Source of the DNA: Simiduia curdlanivorans
GTDB taxonomy: Bacteria > Pseudomonadota > Gammaproteobacteria > Pseudomonadales > Cellvibrionaceae
Assembly (NCBI RefSeq): GCF_030409605.1
Contig: NZ_JAUFQG010000004.1
Span: forward strand, 2,529,001 to 2,593,000
Direction: 5' to 3'
DNA: 64,000 nt
Position numbers and translations under genes: made by a program. Within the stretch, counting starts at the first letter, position 1. Each line of letters starts with the position of its first letter. Positions 27,662 through 36,671 of the stretch are shown here, piece after piece. Below the pieces are notes generated by a model, which saw nothing but the letters and a program-made list of their open reading frames with translations, was not told the origin of the DNA and ran no database searches.

Positions 27662-27805
27662 ATGTATATGGACGGTGTTGTGGCTTACGGGATTGTTATT
27701 GTTTTGGCAACTTGTGCTGTGGTTTGGTATGTTGGGCGCTATGCCTATCGTCACTTCAAGCAAGATTGTGACGCGATAGACCATCCCAATACCGAGGCTA
27801 AGTAA
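27662..27805 (+). CDS. 47-residue single-helix membrane protein, predicted anaerobically induced
   Basis: The ORF begins MYMDGVVAYGIVIVLATCAV after GAGGAG (27648-27653). One membrane helix (about 6-25) is followed by a basic, then acidic, cytoplasmic tail ending in NTEAK. I do not recognise a named family with certainty. The size, the short N-terminus and the Anr/FNR control resemble small accessory subunits of cbb3 oxidases such as CcoM or CcoQ, but no oxidase genes are nearby. It sits directly after the ccm genes, which also serve c-type cytochromes. That link is inference. Confidence 0.7.
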   Translation: MYMDGVVAYGIVIVLATCAVVWYVGRYAYRHFKQDCDAIDHPNTEAK

Positions 27806-28016
27806 CCTGCGGCAGGCAGTTAAAACTCTGACTGTGACATGACTAAACCTGCCTGAGTTGAGTATGGCGATGCAAATCATTGCCATACAACCTTTTCAGT
27901 AATGGCGTTCTGCTGTTACAGTTCTAGCTTTTATGTTCTCGAGCTTTAGCTATCGCGCTCGCCGCTTTGTGAGGTTGCGACGGCTTTTTATTATTAGAAT
28001 AAAAGAAGTGGGGCAG

Positions 28017-28718
28017 ATGGCCAAATTCATCCAAGAATTTTCACAGGCATTAAGTGCAGAGGCGTGCCAGCACCTGATTGATAAGTTTGAGGCATCGGGT
28101 CAGGCGCGTGCTGGGCAAACAGGGCAGGGTGTCGACCTTAGCAAAAAGCACAGCTTGGATTTAGTGTTAAATGAGCAAGCTGACTGGCAGCCTGAGCTGA
28201 ATAGTCTGCAACAGATAACCTATCAAGGCTTATTGCATTACGTAAAGCGTTTTCCTTCCATCATTGCCGGCGCTGTTTCACCCACAGTATTAGATCCGGT
28301 AACCCAGCAGCCCAGTCAAATTACGCATGCTAACATTGCCCAGTTTGACGACCAGCTATTGTTGAATGTGATTCGCAGTATTTACCGATTAGGTCATATT
28401 AATTTACAAAAATACCCGAGTGGCGAGGGCGGTTATCATCATTGGCATTCGGAAATTTATCCCCATCCAACCGACCCTCAACAAGAAAGCTTGCACCGAG
28501 CGTTAGTGTTTATGTATTACCTGAATGATGTCGCGGAGGGTGGCGAAACGGCGTTTATTTATCAAAATATCAAGTTAAAACCGAAGGCTGGTAACTTAGT
28601 GCTTTTTCCGGGCGGCTTTACCCACACTCATAAAGGCGCAATTCCTCAGAGTGGCGATAAGTATATTTTAACCTCTTGGGTGTTGTTTAGAGCTGCTGAG
28701 GACTTGTACGGCAAGTGA
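28017..28718 (+). CDS. 2-oxoglutarate/Fe(II)-dependent oxygenase, prolyl-4-hydroxylase-like
   Basis: A 233-residue protein from ATG 28017; an in-frame upstream start at 27933 lacks support. The double-stranded beta-helix region spans about 125-225. The metal site is probably His144-x-Glu146 in GGYHHWHSEIYPH and His203 or His205 in GGFTHTHKGA, with Lys215 binding 2-oxoglutarate. Most relatives use His-x-Asp, so the His-x-Glu form is unusual but known in other 2OG enzymes. The substrate is unknown; candidates are prolyl or other side-chain hydroxylation. It stands alone. Confidence 0.8.
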   Translation: MAKFIQEFSQALSAEACQHLIDKFEASGQARAGQTGQGVDLSKKHSLDLVLNEQADWQPELNSLQQITYQGLLHYVKRFPSIIAGAVSPTVLDPVTQQPSQITHANIAQFDDQLLLNVIRSIYRLGHINLQKYPSGEGGYHHWHSEIYPHPTDPQQESLHRALVFMYYLNDVAEGGETAFIYQNIKLKPKAGNLVLFPGGFTHTHKGAIPQSGDKYILTSWVLFRAAEDLYGK

Positions 28719-28956
28719 TGAAAGACTAAAGAAGAAGGTATTGCCTGTATCCACAGATTGAGTCAGACGAAATATTGTGAAGTGCCTTTTTTCCTGCTAA
28801 TACTCTTCCTATTCTCCTTTTAAATTCAATTGTTTAGCCCAGTTAATTGGGCATTTAAGTGCTTGTATTGACGCCCTCTAATGTGCATACAGAGCGACGC
28901 TTAGCAAGAACCGCACTATAATCAAGGCGCTTAGCGAGGTGGCAGTTGGTTAACCA

Positions 28957-31863
28957 ATGATGGTGGTGGAATGGATGCGATTGTTGTTGATGCGCTTTTA
29001 CCGAAAAAATAGGCTAGTGCCTTGTGTTTCAGGCCTCTTTATTATGGCTATGTTATTGGTGTCTGCACCGTTGCAAGCTAAGCAGGCAACCGGGTTAGCG
29101 CTCGTAGAAGCCCACGCCGTCGGTGATTTACAGCCACATCTATTTCTCAATGAGCATACTGATCCAAATCTTACATTCGAACAAATTAAAACCAAAGCTT
29201 TTTATCCGGCCGGTGACAAAGCCTCCTTTCTGCCGTCGACTGATGGTGTGCGCTGGGTAAAATTTGAGGTTCTTAATCAGTCAGCTCAATCCCGTTCTCT
29301 GGTACTTGATGCCGGTGTCTCTGTTGCTCGGCAAGTGGATTTATGGGCCAGTAATCCAGAAGAATTGCTCGCTAGCGTTCATATCAGTCAACCGATTCAT
29401 GCCCGCCCTCTATTTGAAGCAGGTATATTTTTTCCAATCACAATCGCTGCCGGTGAGGTTCGTACCTTCTGGTTGAGATACGACGTTCCCTCGCGCAATG
29501 CGAGTGCACCCAAGCTGCTGACCTATGATGAGGTGCTTCGTCAAGCCTATGTAAGCAATGGCTTCCAGTTCTTTTTCTGGGGCATGGTCATTGGCTTGCT
29601 CATTTACAACCTAATATTGGGCTTTAAAACACGAGAAAAAATATACGTTTACTATTCCATTTGGGTTAGCAGCTTTTTTCTCCTCTATGGTTCAAGTAAC
29701 GGGAGTTTGTTTTACCTCTGGCCTGATAATTTTTGGATTGATGGCAAGCTAAACGGCTTCTATTACTTTACCTTTTTAGCCGCCATCGCGCTGTGTCAGT
29801 TCACTAAGTATTATTTAAACTTGCACGAGCGGTCCCGGTGGATGTGGTTAAGCCAAGATGTGATGTCAGTTATTTTCGCCTTCGCTTGTATCCTTACGGC
29901 AATTTTTGGCGTTAAGGTGGGTTTATTTTTCCAAACCTACGGAATGCTAGTGCTTTCTGTGATTAATTTAATAGTGCCTGCGGTATTGGTGAGCAGAAAG
30001 TCCGTTTCGGCTAAAAACTATCTTCTGTCATTCTCATTTATTTTGCTGGCGGCCTTTATGATGGTTTTGGCTGATTTATTCAATCTGCCAGGCCGGTTGC
30101 TGTTGAGAGAATTTGGTGTGGACAGTGCATTTTTGATCCAGATGTTGTTCTTGTCTATCGGGGTGGGCGGTCAACTTAATCGGCTAAAAGAACAAACGCA
30201 GGCGGAGCGCGCTAAGGCCATTGCGGCCGAAGCCGAAGCGCGGGTAAAGAGCAATTTTCTCGCCACCATGAGCCATGAAATACGAACACCTATGAACGGC
30301 GTTTTAGGTATGTCGGAGCTGTTAAGAGACACCCAGCTCGATCACACTCAGCAGCGTTATGTTGATACTATTCACCAATCCGGTAAAGCTTTGCTCTCTG
30401 TTATCAACGATATCTTGGATTACTCGAAGCTGGATGCTGGAAAAATGCAGGTGGAGGCTATCAGTTTTAATTTAGAAACTGTCATCGATGAGTGCGCGGC
30501 GCTCTTTAGCCTGGCCGCAGTCGAAAAAGGCATTGAGATCAATACCTATATGACAGCGGAAACGCCAAGGCTAATGGTCGGTGACCCGCATCGTGTACAC
30601 CAGATTCTGTTAAATTTTCTGAGTAACGCTATCAAGTTTACTCAGCAAGGTGAAATTCTTGTGCGCGTTTCACTGACTGCGGATCAGCCTGCGGCTGCGG
30701 ATGTTAGGGCAGATGCTTGTGCTCAAGGAGAAGGCGAGGCCATTAAAACTGACGCGCTTGTTCGGATAGAAGTAATCGATACTGGTGTTGGAATGACTGC
30801 GCAGGTTCAGGAAAATCTATTTAACGCCTATACCCAGGCCGATACTAGCATCAGTCGAAATTTTGGTGGCACAGGCCTCGGCCTGTCAATTTGTAAGCAA
30901 CTTGCTCAGCTGCTAGGTGGCGAGGTGGGTGTTGCCAGCCAAGAGGCTAAAGGCTCGACCTTTTGGTTTAGTTTTCCGCTATGTTTACCACTCAATTCGG
31001 ATTCGGAAGCGGCTGAATACGAATGTCGGGAGCTGGATCAGTTGCGTTTGTTGGTTGTGGATGATCACCCAAGTTTCTGTGAGTCCACGAAGGTGCGCGC
31101 CGAGCTTTGGGGTATGCAAGTAACAACCTGCGCCACGAAAGGGGAGGCATTAACTTTGGTGGCGCAAGCGTTGGCAGAAGATAGGGCGTTTGATGTGGCG
31201 ATAGTTGATTTGCGTCTGCCGGATGGCTCCGGTGTTGAGCTAGCACAAGCGTTGAGCGATATTTCTAGCCTTAGGCTGCCACTGTTGTTGGTTAGTGCAA
31301 CCCGGTATTTACCCCCTAAGGCCGAGTGGCGCGCGGTGGGTATTGCGGCCGTGCTTGAAAAACCCATCCCTGCACAAATGTTGCGGAGGTACTTGGCGCA
31401 ACTTGTAGGTGTACAAAGCCGTGTGCAGCAACCGGAGCATAATCAGACTACGGTCGAGGGATTTGACTGTTTTCGAGTGCTGGTTGCCGAGGATAATGAT
31501 GTGAACCGATTAGTCATCAAGGGCATGTTGAAAAAGTTTGGTGTCGAGCCAGTATTTGCCAGTGATGGTGAGGAAGCGGTCGCGTTATTCGATAGAGCAC
31601 ACAGTGACGGCACACCGTTTGATATGATTTTTATGGATTGTGAGATGCCAAATATGAATGGCTATCAAGCGGCAAGCCATATTCGCGAGTATGAAAAACA
31701 AGGCGCCTGCCCAGCCTCGGTGTTAATAGTTGGTTTAAGCGCCCACGCGATTTCTGATTACCGAGACAAGGCCTTCGCTGTAGGCATGGATAGTTACATT
31801 ACTAAACCAGTTAGCCATGCGACCCTGATGGGCGAACTCCAGCGATTGACGGTTCGAATTTAA
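28957..31863 (+). CDS. 7TM-DISM hybrid sensor histidine kinase with two receiver domains
   Basis: A 968-residue protein. A signal/anchor helix (about 23-42) is followed by a periplasmic 7TMR-DISMED2 sensor (about 50-185) and seven membrane helices (about 195-405). The dimerisation domain has phospho-acceptor His440 (ATMSHEIRTPMNGV). The ATPase domain shows NFLSNAIKFT, DTGVGM and GGTGLGLSI. Two receiver domains follow, with phospho-acceptors Asp751 and Asp894. No Hpt domain is present, so a separate phosphotransfer protein is expected. 7TMR-DISM sensors are thought to bind carbohydrates or other small ligands. No regulator gene is adjacent. Confidence 0.93.
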   Translation: MMVVEWMRLLLMRFYRKNRLVPCVSGLFIMAMLLVSAPLQAKQATGLALVEAHAVGDLQPHLFLNEHTDPNLTFEQIKTKAFYPAGDKASFLPSTDGVRWVKFEVLNQSAQSRSLVLDAGVSVARQVDLWASNPEELLASVHISQPIHARPLFEAGIFFPITIAAGEVRTFWLRYDVPSRNASAPKLLTYDEVLRQAYVSNGFQFFFWGMVIGLLIYNLILGFKTREKIYVYYSIWVSSFFLLYGSSNGSLFYLWPDNFWIDGKLNGFYYFTFLAAIALCQFTKYYLNLHERSRWMWLSQDVMSVIFAFACILTAIFGVKVGLFFQTYGMLVLSVINLIVPAVLVSRKSVSAKNYLLSFSFILLAAFMMVLADLFNLPGRLLLREFGVDSAFLIQMLFLSIGVGGQLNRLKEQTQAERAKAIAAEAEARVKSNFLATMSHEIRTPMNGVLGMSELLRDTQLDHTQQRYVDTIHQSGKALLSVINDILDYSKLDAGKMQVEAISFNLETVIDECAALFSLAAVEKGIEINTYMTAETPRLMVGDPHRVHQILLNFLSNAIKFTQQGEILVRVSLTADQPAAADVRADACAQGEGEAIKTDALVRIEVIDTGVGMTAQVQENLFNAYTQADTSISRNFGGTGLGLSICKQLAQLLGGEVGVASQEAKGSTFWFSFPLCLPLNSDSEAAEYECRELDQLRLLVVDDHPSFCESTKVRAELWGMQVTTCATKGEALTLVAQALAEDRAFDVAIVDLRLPDGSGVELAQALSDISSLRLPLLLVSATRYLPPKAEWRAVGIAAVLEKPIPAQMLRRYLAQLVGVQSRVQQPEHNQTTVEGFDCFRVLVAEDNDVNRLVIKGMLKKFGVEPVFASDGEEAVALFDRAHSDGTPFDMIFMDCEMPNMNGYQAASHIREYEKQGACPASVLIVGLSAHAISDYRDKAFAVGMDSYITKPVSHATLMGELQRLTVRI

Positions 31864-32009
31864 CTCCCACTTAGCAAGTTGTTCGCTATCGATAGGCGGA
31901 TTTTTTTTTGCTTAATTTTTCCTTGCCCTGTATTTCTAGCTTGGTGAAACAACGCCTTCGCTTAGTTTCTGCCTGCGCTTGGTCACTACCAGCGTTATGC
32001 TTCTGAGTC

Positions 32010-32609
32010 TCACGCATTATCAAACTCGCGCTTTAACTGCGCTACTTGGGCGCCTAGCTTTTGATAGTGTCGCACGCGCTTTTGTAGATAGAGAAACAGC
32101 AGGCACAAAAAAGGCGACAGTATTAAAAATGCAATCATTAAGTCGCTGGGCACTGAGGCCGGTAGCAGTAATTTTAGTATAACCAGCACGGCGGTGAAGC
32201 TTAGCGATATAACGCAACCCAATTGATTCAAACGCAGGTGTTTAATGCTGGCGGCGTAACTTAAGCGGCGAAACTGAAGCAGGCCATCTGTGCTCCAGTC
32301 TGTATAGTCTATAACCTTCCTGTGTATGTTGAACGCGTAGTAGAGCATGATGCCAGCGCTAAGCAGCATGATTGGGCCGGCGATGAGAGTGGCCAGCGAA
32401 GCCGGTAAACTGAGAAAAAATAGCCCCGCGAGAAATAACACGCAGGCTTGCACCAGATCTAGGTAAAACCACAGCTTGCGCTTGCGTTGCTGCGCACGCG
32501 CAACGCTAAAATCCAATGGCTTATCTGCCGGCTGACTTTGCCAAGTGGAGCGCAGTTCGCCTAAGCCTAGGTCATTCACATTATCGTTGTCGTGTTCTTT
32601 ATGTTCCAT
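32010..32609 (-). CDS. Membrane protein, likely anti-sigma partner of the ECF sigma factor
   Basis: A 199-residue protein. The cytoplasmic N-terminus contains LGELRSTWQSQPADKPLDF, a pattern often seen in small membrane proteins cotranscribed with ECF sigma factors. It is followed by four predicted membrane helices in two pairs (about 50-90 and 130-180) and a charged C-terminal helix. It lies 67 bases downstream of the sigma factor gene on the same strand. An anti-sigma role is inferred from this context only; no zinc-binding HxxxCxxC motif is visible. Confidence 0.6.
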   Translation of the reverse strand: MEHKEHDNDNVNDLGLGELRSTWQSQPADKPLDFSVARAQQRKRKLWFYLDLVQACVLFLAGLFFLSLPASLATLIAGPIMLLSAGIMLYYAFNIHRKVIDYTDWSTDGLLQFRRLSYAASIKHLRLNQLGCVISLSFTAVLVILKLLLPASVPSDLMIAFLILSPFLCLLFLYLQKRVRHYQKLGAQVAQLKREFDNA

Positions 32610-32676
32610 CTTGAGTGCTCTCTACTCGAAATTGGTGCAATCGCTGTTAGCTATTCCAACCTGCGGCTGTAGGCGT

Positions 32677-33144
32677 TTATTTTTCACCTTCTAAGCGTGC
32701 CTTTAATTCTGTTTTGGCGCGGTTGATGCGAACACGCACGGCGCCGGCGCTAATTTGCAGTATGTCGGCAATCTCGGTTGCTGTTAGATCTTCCAACAGC
32801 AACATGATGACTTGACGATAAGGCGGGTCTAGGGCGCGCACCGCGTTTAGCAGCAGCTGTTGTTGCTGGCTGCGCTGCAGTTGCCCGGCTGGGCAGTCAT
32901 CGTTGTGTTGGCTGTTGTCATCGAGCAACTGGGTTAAGTGCTCAGGTTCACAGGACTCAGCTTTATCGCGCACCTGGCGCGCTATGTGATCAACGGCGAC
33001 ATTGTGGGCGATGCGAAAGATATAGGCGCGTGGATTTTCCGCTGAGCTAATGCGCTCAACGGAATGCAGCATTGCACAAAAAATTTCCTGCGCTAGGTCT
33101 TCCCGCAATTGTTGATCTGCCTCATAGCCAGACAGCGTTCGCAT
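32677..33144 (-). CDS. ECF-type RNA polymerase sigma factor; N-terminus uncertain
   Basis: A 155-residue reading from ATG 33144. Region 2 (LREDLAQEIFCAML...PRAYIFRIAHNVAVDHIARQ) and region 4 (LDPPYRQVIMLLLEDLTATEIADILQISAGAVRVRI) are clear. The frame continues upstream as RIEQLWLSYSAAI, which is good region 2.1 sequence, so the true start is before 33144. No ATG, GTG or TTG precedes it in frame before a stop. A TTG in the adjacent frame would join if one A were added to the five-A run near 33216. It directs a specific regulon, probably restrained by the downstream membrane protein. Confidence 0.85.
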   Translation of the reverse strand: MRTLSGYEADQQLREDLAQEIFCAMLHSVERISSAENPRAYIFRIAHNVAVDHIARQVRDKAESCEPEHLTQLLDDNSQHNDDCPAGQLQRSQQQQLLLNAVRALDPPYRQVIMLLLEDLTATEIADILQISAGAVRVRINRAKTELKARLEGEK

Positions 33145-33364
33145 AATGGCTGCCGAATAGGAGAGCCAAAGCTGCTCGATTCGCTGTTGTTTTTCTTGTT
33201 GACTGTCTATTTTTGATCCTGCCTTTTTTGAACGGCCAATATGTGAGGCCGTCTATCCTTTTTCGTTGCCGGCGAGCCTAGGTTTTATTCTGGTGCTGCT
33301 GTAGCTGCGCCTTCTCGGTAGTGTTGTGCCTTTGTCCTTGTAATAGGAGTCTGACGGATACGGC

Positions 33365-33396
33365 AAAGTGTTACACAATTTTTTTTGTAACACTTT
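33365..33396. promoter_or_regulatory. Perfect 11-bp inverted repeat, likely operator
   Basis: AAAGTGTTACA and TGTAACACTTT are separated by ten bases that include a run of eight T. Flanking GGATA and TATCC extend the symmetry. It lies between the divergent sigma factor and amidohydrolase genes, 65 bases before the latter. A dimeric regulator could bind here, or the sequence could form a hairpin in either transcript. Confidence 0.5.
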
Positions 33397-33460
33397 GTGT
33401 GTCCTATCCGACTGAGGTTATCGAGCACATTGATAAGGCTGACAACCAGCCGGAGACAGT

Positions 33461-34939
33461 ATGAAAATGACCAGGTTCCAGACGATCTTAAAGGCGATGT
33501 TAAAGCCGGTGGCTGTCGTAGTCAGCGGCTGCCTGTGTATTTGTTCTTCCGTATTTGCGGCACCAGACAGCTATGTATTGCATAACGCCAATCTCATTGA
33601 TCCCTACAGCCAGTCCGTCATTAGCAACGGTTGGTTGCAAGTGACAGGCGACAGCATTGTCGCGTTGGGCACCGGTGCTGGGCCAGCCTCAGTGCAGCGC
33701 ATTGATTTGGCCGGCGCTTACCTATTACCTGGGCTAGTGGACGCACACATGCATTTAACGGCGGGCCCGCTCTCGGTGTCAGTCGAAAACGGCGCGCCTA
33801 GCATCAGTATGGCGAGCCAAGAGGACATTACGCGTTTTCATGCGCTCGCGGCCTTGGCTAGCGGTGTGACCTCTGCCTTCAGCCCGGCCGGCGATCCAGT
33901 GGCCAATCAAGCTTATGCTGCTAATCAGCGCGCCGGCCTGTGGCGCGGCCCAGCCTTGAGTTATGCAGGTCTGAGCTTTGAGCCTACGCCTATTGTGGGT
34001 GGCACTGTCTATCCCCTTGACCCGCAAGCTTGGCGGCAGGAAATTGCACGTCAAAAGGCGCTCGGTGTGAGCCATATCAAACTTTATCAGGGCCTTTCTG
34101 AAGCTGAGTTGCGTCAGGGCATCGCACTCGCCCATGAGGCCGGCTTATCCAGCATTGCCCACCTTGATCAAGTGAGCTGGCAGTTTGCGGTGGACGCTGG
34201 CGTCGATGCACTCACCCATGCGCTGTTGCCATCGGCCGAACTGTTGCCGGCTGAGGTGCGGGCCGAGTACCAAGCCGGCATCGAACCCGGTAGCAGTCAG
34301 TATCTGTACCGTTGGTTTGAGCTGGTGGATTATGACGCGGCACCCATGCAGAAATTGTTCGCCAGTTTGGCGGCGCAAAAGGTCCGTGTGGATTTGACCT
34401 TGCTGGTCAACGAGATGATGTATTTCTACCCGCAGTTAGCGGAGTTGTACCCAGAGCGCCGTTGGCAGCAACACCCAGCCATCGCATCGACTTGGCGTCA
34501 GAATTTAGGGATGTCTGTGTATAACTGGAGTGAGCAGGATTTCGCCCGTGCGCAAGCGGCCTTTCCTAAGGTGTTGGAGTTGCTGGTGCGTTTGCACCGC
34601 GCCGGTGTGCCACTGTTGCTCGGCTCAGACAGTTATGCGGGCGGCGATTGGTTTTGGCGCGAGCTGGCTTTGCACCAATTAGCTGGGCTTGATAATTGGC
34701 ACATTCTGCAAATGGTTACCAGTACGGCAGCACGGGAATTAAAGCTAGCAAACGTGGGGCGGCTTGAAACTGGTTTTTTTGCGGACCTCGTTATTCTCAC
34801 CACCAACCCTCTACAGGACATTAGCGCAGTAGAAACCGTCGAGCGTGTTATTCAGCGAGGAAATATTTATTCGATAGCGGCGCTGCGTAAAGAACTTGAT
34901 GTGTTATCAACCGATTCAATAACTGTAAAACAGGAGTAA
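33461..34939 (+). CDS. Exported metal-dependent amidohydrolase
   Basis: A 492-residue protein of the imidazolonepropionase-like amidohydrolase group. The metal-binding His96/His98 are in LLPGLVDAHMHLT, a later histidine in SSIAHLDQV and the catalytic aspartate in LLLGSDSYAGG. TADLVILTTNPL is the C-terminal composite-sandwich signature. The N-terminus is a signal peptide; VSGC at 21-24 also fits a lipobox, so it may be a lipoprotein. The substrate is unknown (family members act on peptidic or cyclic amides). The 84-residue gene begins five bases downstream. Confidence 0.85.
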   Translation: MKMTRFQTILKAMLKPVAVVVSGCLCICSSVFAAPDSYVLHNANLIDPYSQSVISNGWLQVTGDSIVALGTGAGPASVQRIDLAGAYLLPGLVDAHMHLTAGPLSVSVENGAPSISMASQEDITRFHALAALASGVTSAFSPAGDPVANQAYAANQRAGLWRGPALSYAGLSFEPTPIVGGTVYPLDPQAWRQEIARQKALGVSHIKLYQGLSEAELRQGIALAHEAGLSSIAHLDQVSWQFAVDAGVDALTHALLPSAELLPAEVRAEYQAGIEPGSSQYLYRWFELVDYDAAPMQKLFASLAAQKVRVDLTLLVNEMMYFYPQLAELYPERRWQQHPAIASTWRQNLGMSVYNWSEQDFARAQAAFPKVLELLVRLHRAGVPLLLGSDSYAGGDWFWRELALHQLAGLDNWHILQMVTSTAARELKLANVGRLETGFFADLVILTTNPLQDISAVETVERVIQRGNIYSIAALRKELDVLSTDSITVKQE

Positions 34940-34944
34940 TAATC

Positions 34945-35199
34945 ATGAACGATTTCCTTAATAACTATTTGGTAGTGGTAGAGCAGAGCAACGCGCTTCA
35001 GTTGGTGGTTTTTGCTGTGTTCTTTTTGCTGGTCTACTTTCTGCCCACATTGCTGGCCATCTTTTTTAACCGCCAGCATCTGGCAAAAATTGCGCTATTA
35101 AATGTGCCCGCAGGCTTTTCATTTATTGTGTGGGGTGGGCTAATATTGTGGGCTTGCACGGGTAGGGTGGGGCAGGTGTTGGCAAAAAAACTCGGCTAA
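34945..35199 (+). CDS. Superinfection-immunity-like small membrane protein
   Basis: An 84-residue protein with two membrane helices. FLLVYFLPTLLAIFFNRQHLAKIALLNVPAGFSFIVWG follows the pattern of the Imm_superinfect family (PF14373), named after phage T4 Imm. Most bacterial members have unknown roles. It lies five bases after the amidohydrolase gene and is probably cotranscribed. Membership rests on the LPT...LN...W pattern that I recognise by eye. Confidence 0.65.
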   Translation: MNDFLNNYLVVVEQSNALQLVVFAVFFLLVYFLPTLLAIFFNRQHLAKIALLNVPAGFSFIVWGGLILWACTGRVGQVLAKKLG

Positions 35200-35252
35200 G
35201 TGACGCCGGCTGGCAGCTAAGCCAGCCGGCGATTGGTGGCGGTAGCGTTGCC

Positions 35253-36143
35253 TTAGGGCTGCGCTATCTGGCTAACAGGAGGTGTCGCTGCGTTGTATGG
35301 TTGGCTCTGTAGCCCGCGCCAGCGCCACAAGAGTACCAATACAATGGTGCTGCCGAGCAATGAAAGTATGCTGCCCTCTAAGCCAAATTGACCGCCGCTG
35401 ACCCAGTCGGGCAGATCCGCTAGTGTGGCTTTAAAATAACCACCAGTTTCGTGCCCGCTTACGTTAAAACCTAACACGCTACCTTGCATCCAGTTCCAAC
35501 CTAAGTGTAGTCCAGTGGGCAACGCCAGACTGCGAGTGCGCCAATAGGCAAGGCCAAATATCAACGATGCCAACACCAAATCTAAACTGGCTCGCACGGC
35601 GGTGAGGCCGTCCATTTCCGGATTGCCGAGATGCCCAAGTGCAAAGACCATCGCCATGATAATTTGCGCAACCATGAAGCCGGTACCGTCGATTAAGCGC
35701 TGAAATATAAAACCACGGTGTAACAATTCCTCCAGCAAAGCACCTAGAAAAAAGGTGTAAAAGCCGTAGCCGACAAGCTTGGCGGTTGCGTCTGGGTTAA
35801 CGTCGAAGGAAACTCCACCCATTAGCCATAGTGGCAGGGCGACCAGTAGCAGCCAAGTGGCGCCGCCGGCAACACCGCCGAAAAATTCTGAGAGCCAGCG
35901 GACGTTGCCTGCCAGTCCAACTTGCGCCATCGTTTGCCGTTTGAGTTGCACGCAAATTACCGTTACCCCAAGGACTAGGAAAACCGATGTAGCCTCTACC
36001 AACCAGGGCGGCGTATTAAGAGCTTTTAGTGCTCCAGTCAGCAGCCGATACAGCGGCTGCGTGGCGACAATCAAGCCAATGAAAAGGACTATCCACCAAC
36101 CGTTCCGGATTTTGTTGTCGGCATTGAAGAAAATGTTTTTCAC
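35253..36143 (-). CDS. CPBP-family intramembrane glutamic protease (Abi)
   Basis: A 296-residue membrane protein. LLEELLHRGFIFQRL is the EExxxR motif, and HLGNPE and HLGWNWMQG supply the later conserved histidines of the CPBP (Rce1-like) family. About eight helices are predicted. I choose GTG 36143, because AAGGA sits eight bases upstream; GTG 36197 has none. Members process prenylated or bacteriocin-type peptides or act in self-immunity. The substrate is unknown. It converges on the Imm_superinfect-like gene, an interesting pairing for peptide immunity. Confidence 0.85.
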   Translation of the reverse strand: MKNIFFNADNKIRNGWWIVLFIGLIVATQPLYRLLTGALKALNTPPWLVEATSVFLVLGVTVICVQLKRQTMAQVGLAGNVRWLSEFFGGVAGGATWLLLVALPLWLMGGVSFDVNPDATAKLVGYGFYTFFLGALLEELLHRGFIFQRLIDGTGFMVAQIIMAMVFALGHLGNPEMDGLTAVRASLDLVLASLIFGLAYWRTRSLALPTGLHLGWNWMQGSVLGFNVSGHETGGYFKATLADLPDWVSGGQFGLEGSILSLLGSTIVLVLLWRWRGLQSQPYNAATPPVSQIAQP

Positions 36144-36578
36144 CCGCTTTATCCTTATGTTTATTTTTAAGGGGTCGAATATCGGCGCGCCGCTCACTTT
36201 GTGTCAAGCTGCTCGCAGTGGATACGCGTTGTTTAGAGGTTTACTCGCGACCGGTGGTTAGATGGCTTCGGCTTAGTGCTTGGTGCGATCATAAAGGGGG
36301 CTGATCTGTGTGCTGGTTAATCGCTCCATGCAACGGTAGCTTTTTATGGCCAATTATCGCGACGATGAGCCAAAGCATCGCGTTTAGTCGGCGCGCTGAG
36401 CGGCGGCTTTTATCATCTACCGCAGATGTTGGGATTGCTGCCGGCGTGTAAATTTGCGCTGCATTGAGGTTTCCACGATACTCTAGGCGATTCGTTGTCT
36501 ACCTTGTTCATGCGCAGCCAAAGCGTGGCAAGCTGGATCATCAACGACTGGAATATTTTCCCGCCGACAGGCCCGACT
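36144..36578. other. Gene-free stretch between the CPBP gene and the acetyl-CoA hydrolase region
   Basis: About 435 bases with no ORF that shows coding character. The divergent promoters for the two flanking genes must lie here, but I see no convincing -35/-10 pair. Confidence 0.4.
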
Positions 36579-36671
36579 ATGAGCACGCGAGCCATTGACC
36601 GGTGTGGCAGCATTTATTCATTAGCATCTGGCCCAGCTTTTCGGCCAGAGTTCGAGCGGAACAGGTCATGA
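36579..36671 (+). CDS. Possible 30-codon upstream ORF
   Basis: MSTRAIDRCGSIYSLASGPA and ten more residues end in a TGA that overlaps the next ATG as ATGA. The downstream gene has only a weak SD, so coupling from this ORF is possible. No homology is recognised and chance is a real alternative. Confidence 0.25.
   Translation: MSTRAIDRCGSIYSLASGPAFRPEFERNRS

Noticed and set aside
31880..31912. Terminator after the hybrid histidine kinase gene
   Set aside because: CTATCGATAG is followed by a T tract, but the palindrome has no loop and can form only a three-pair hairpin.
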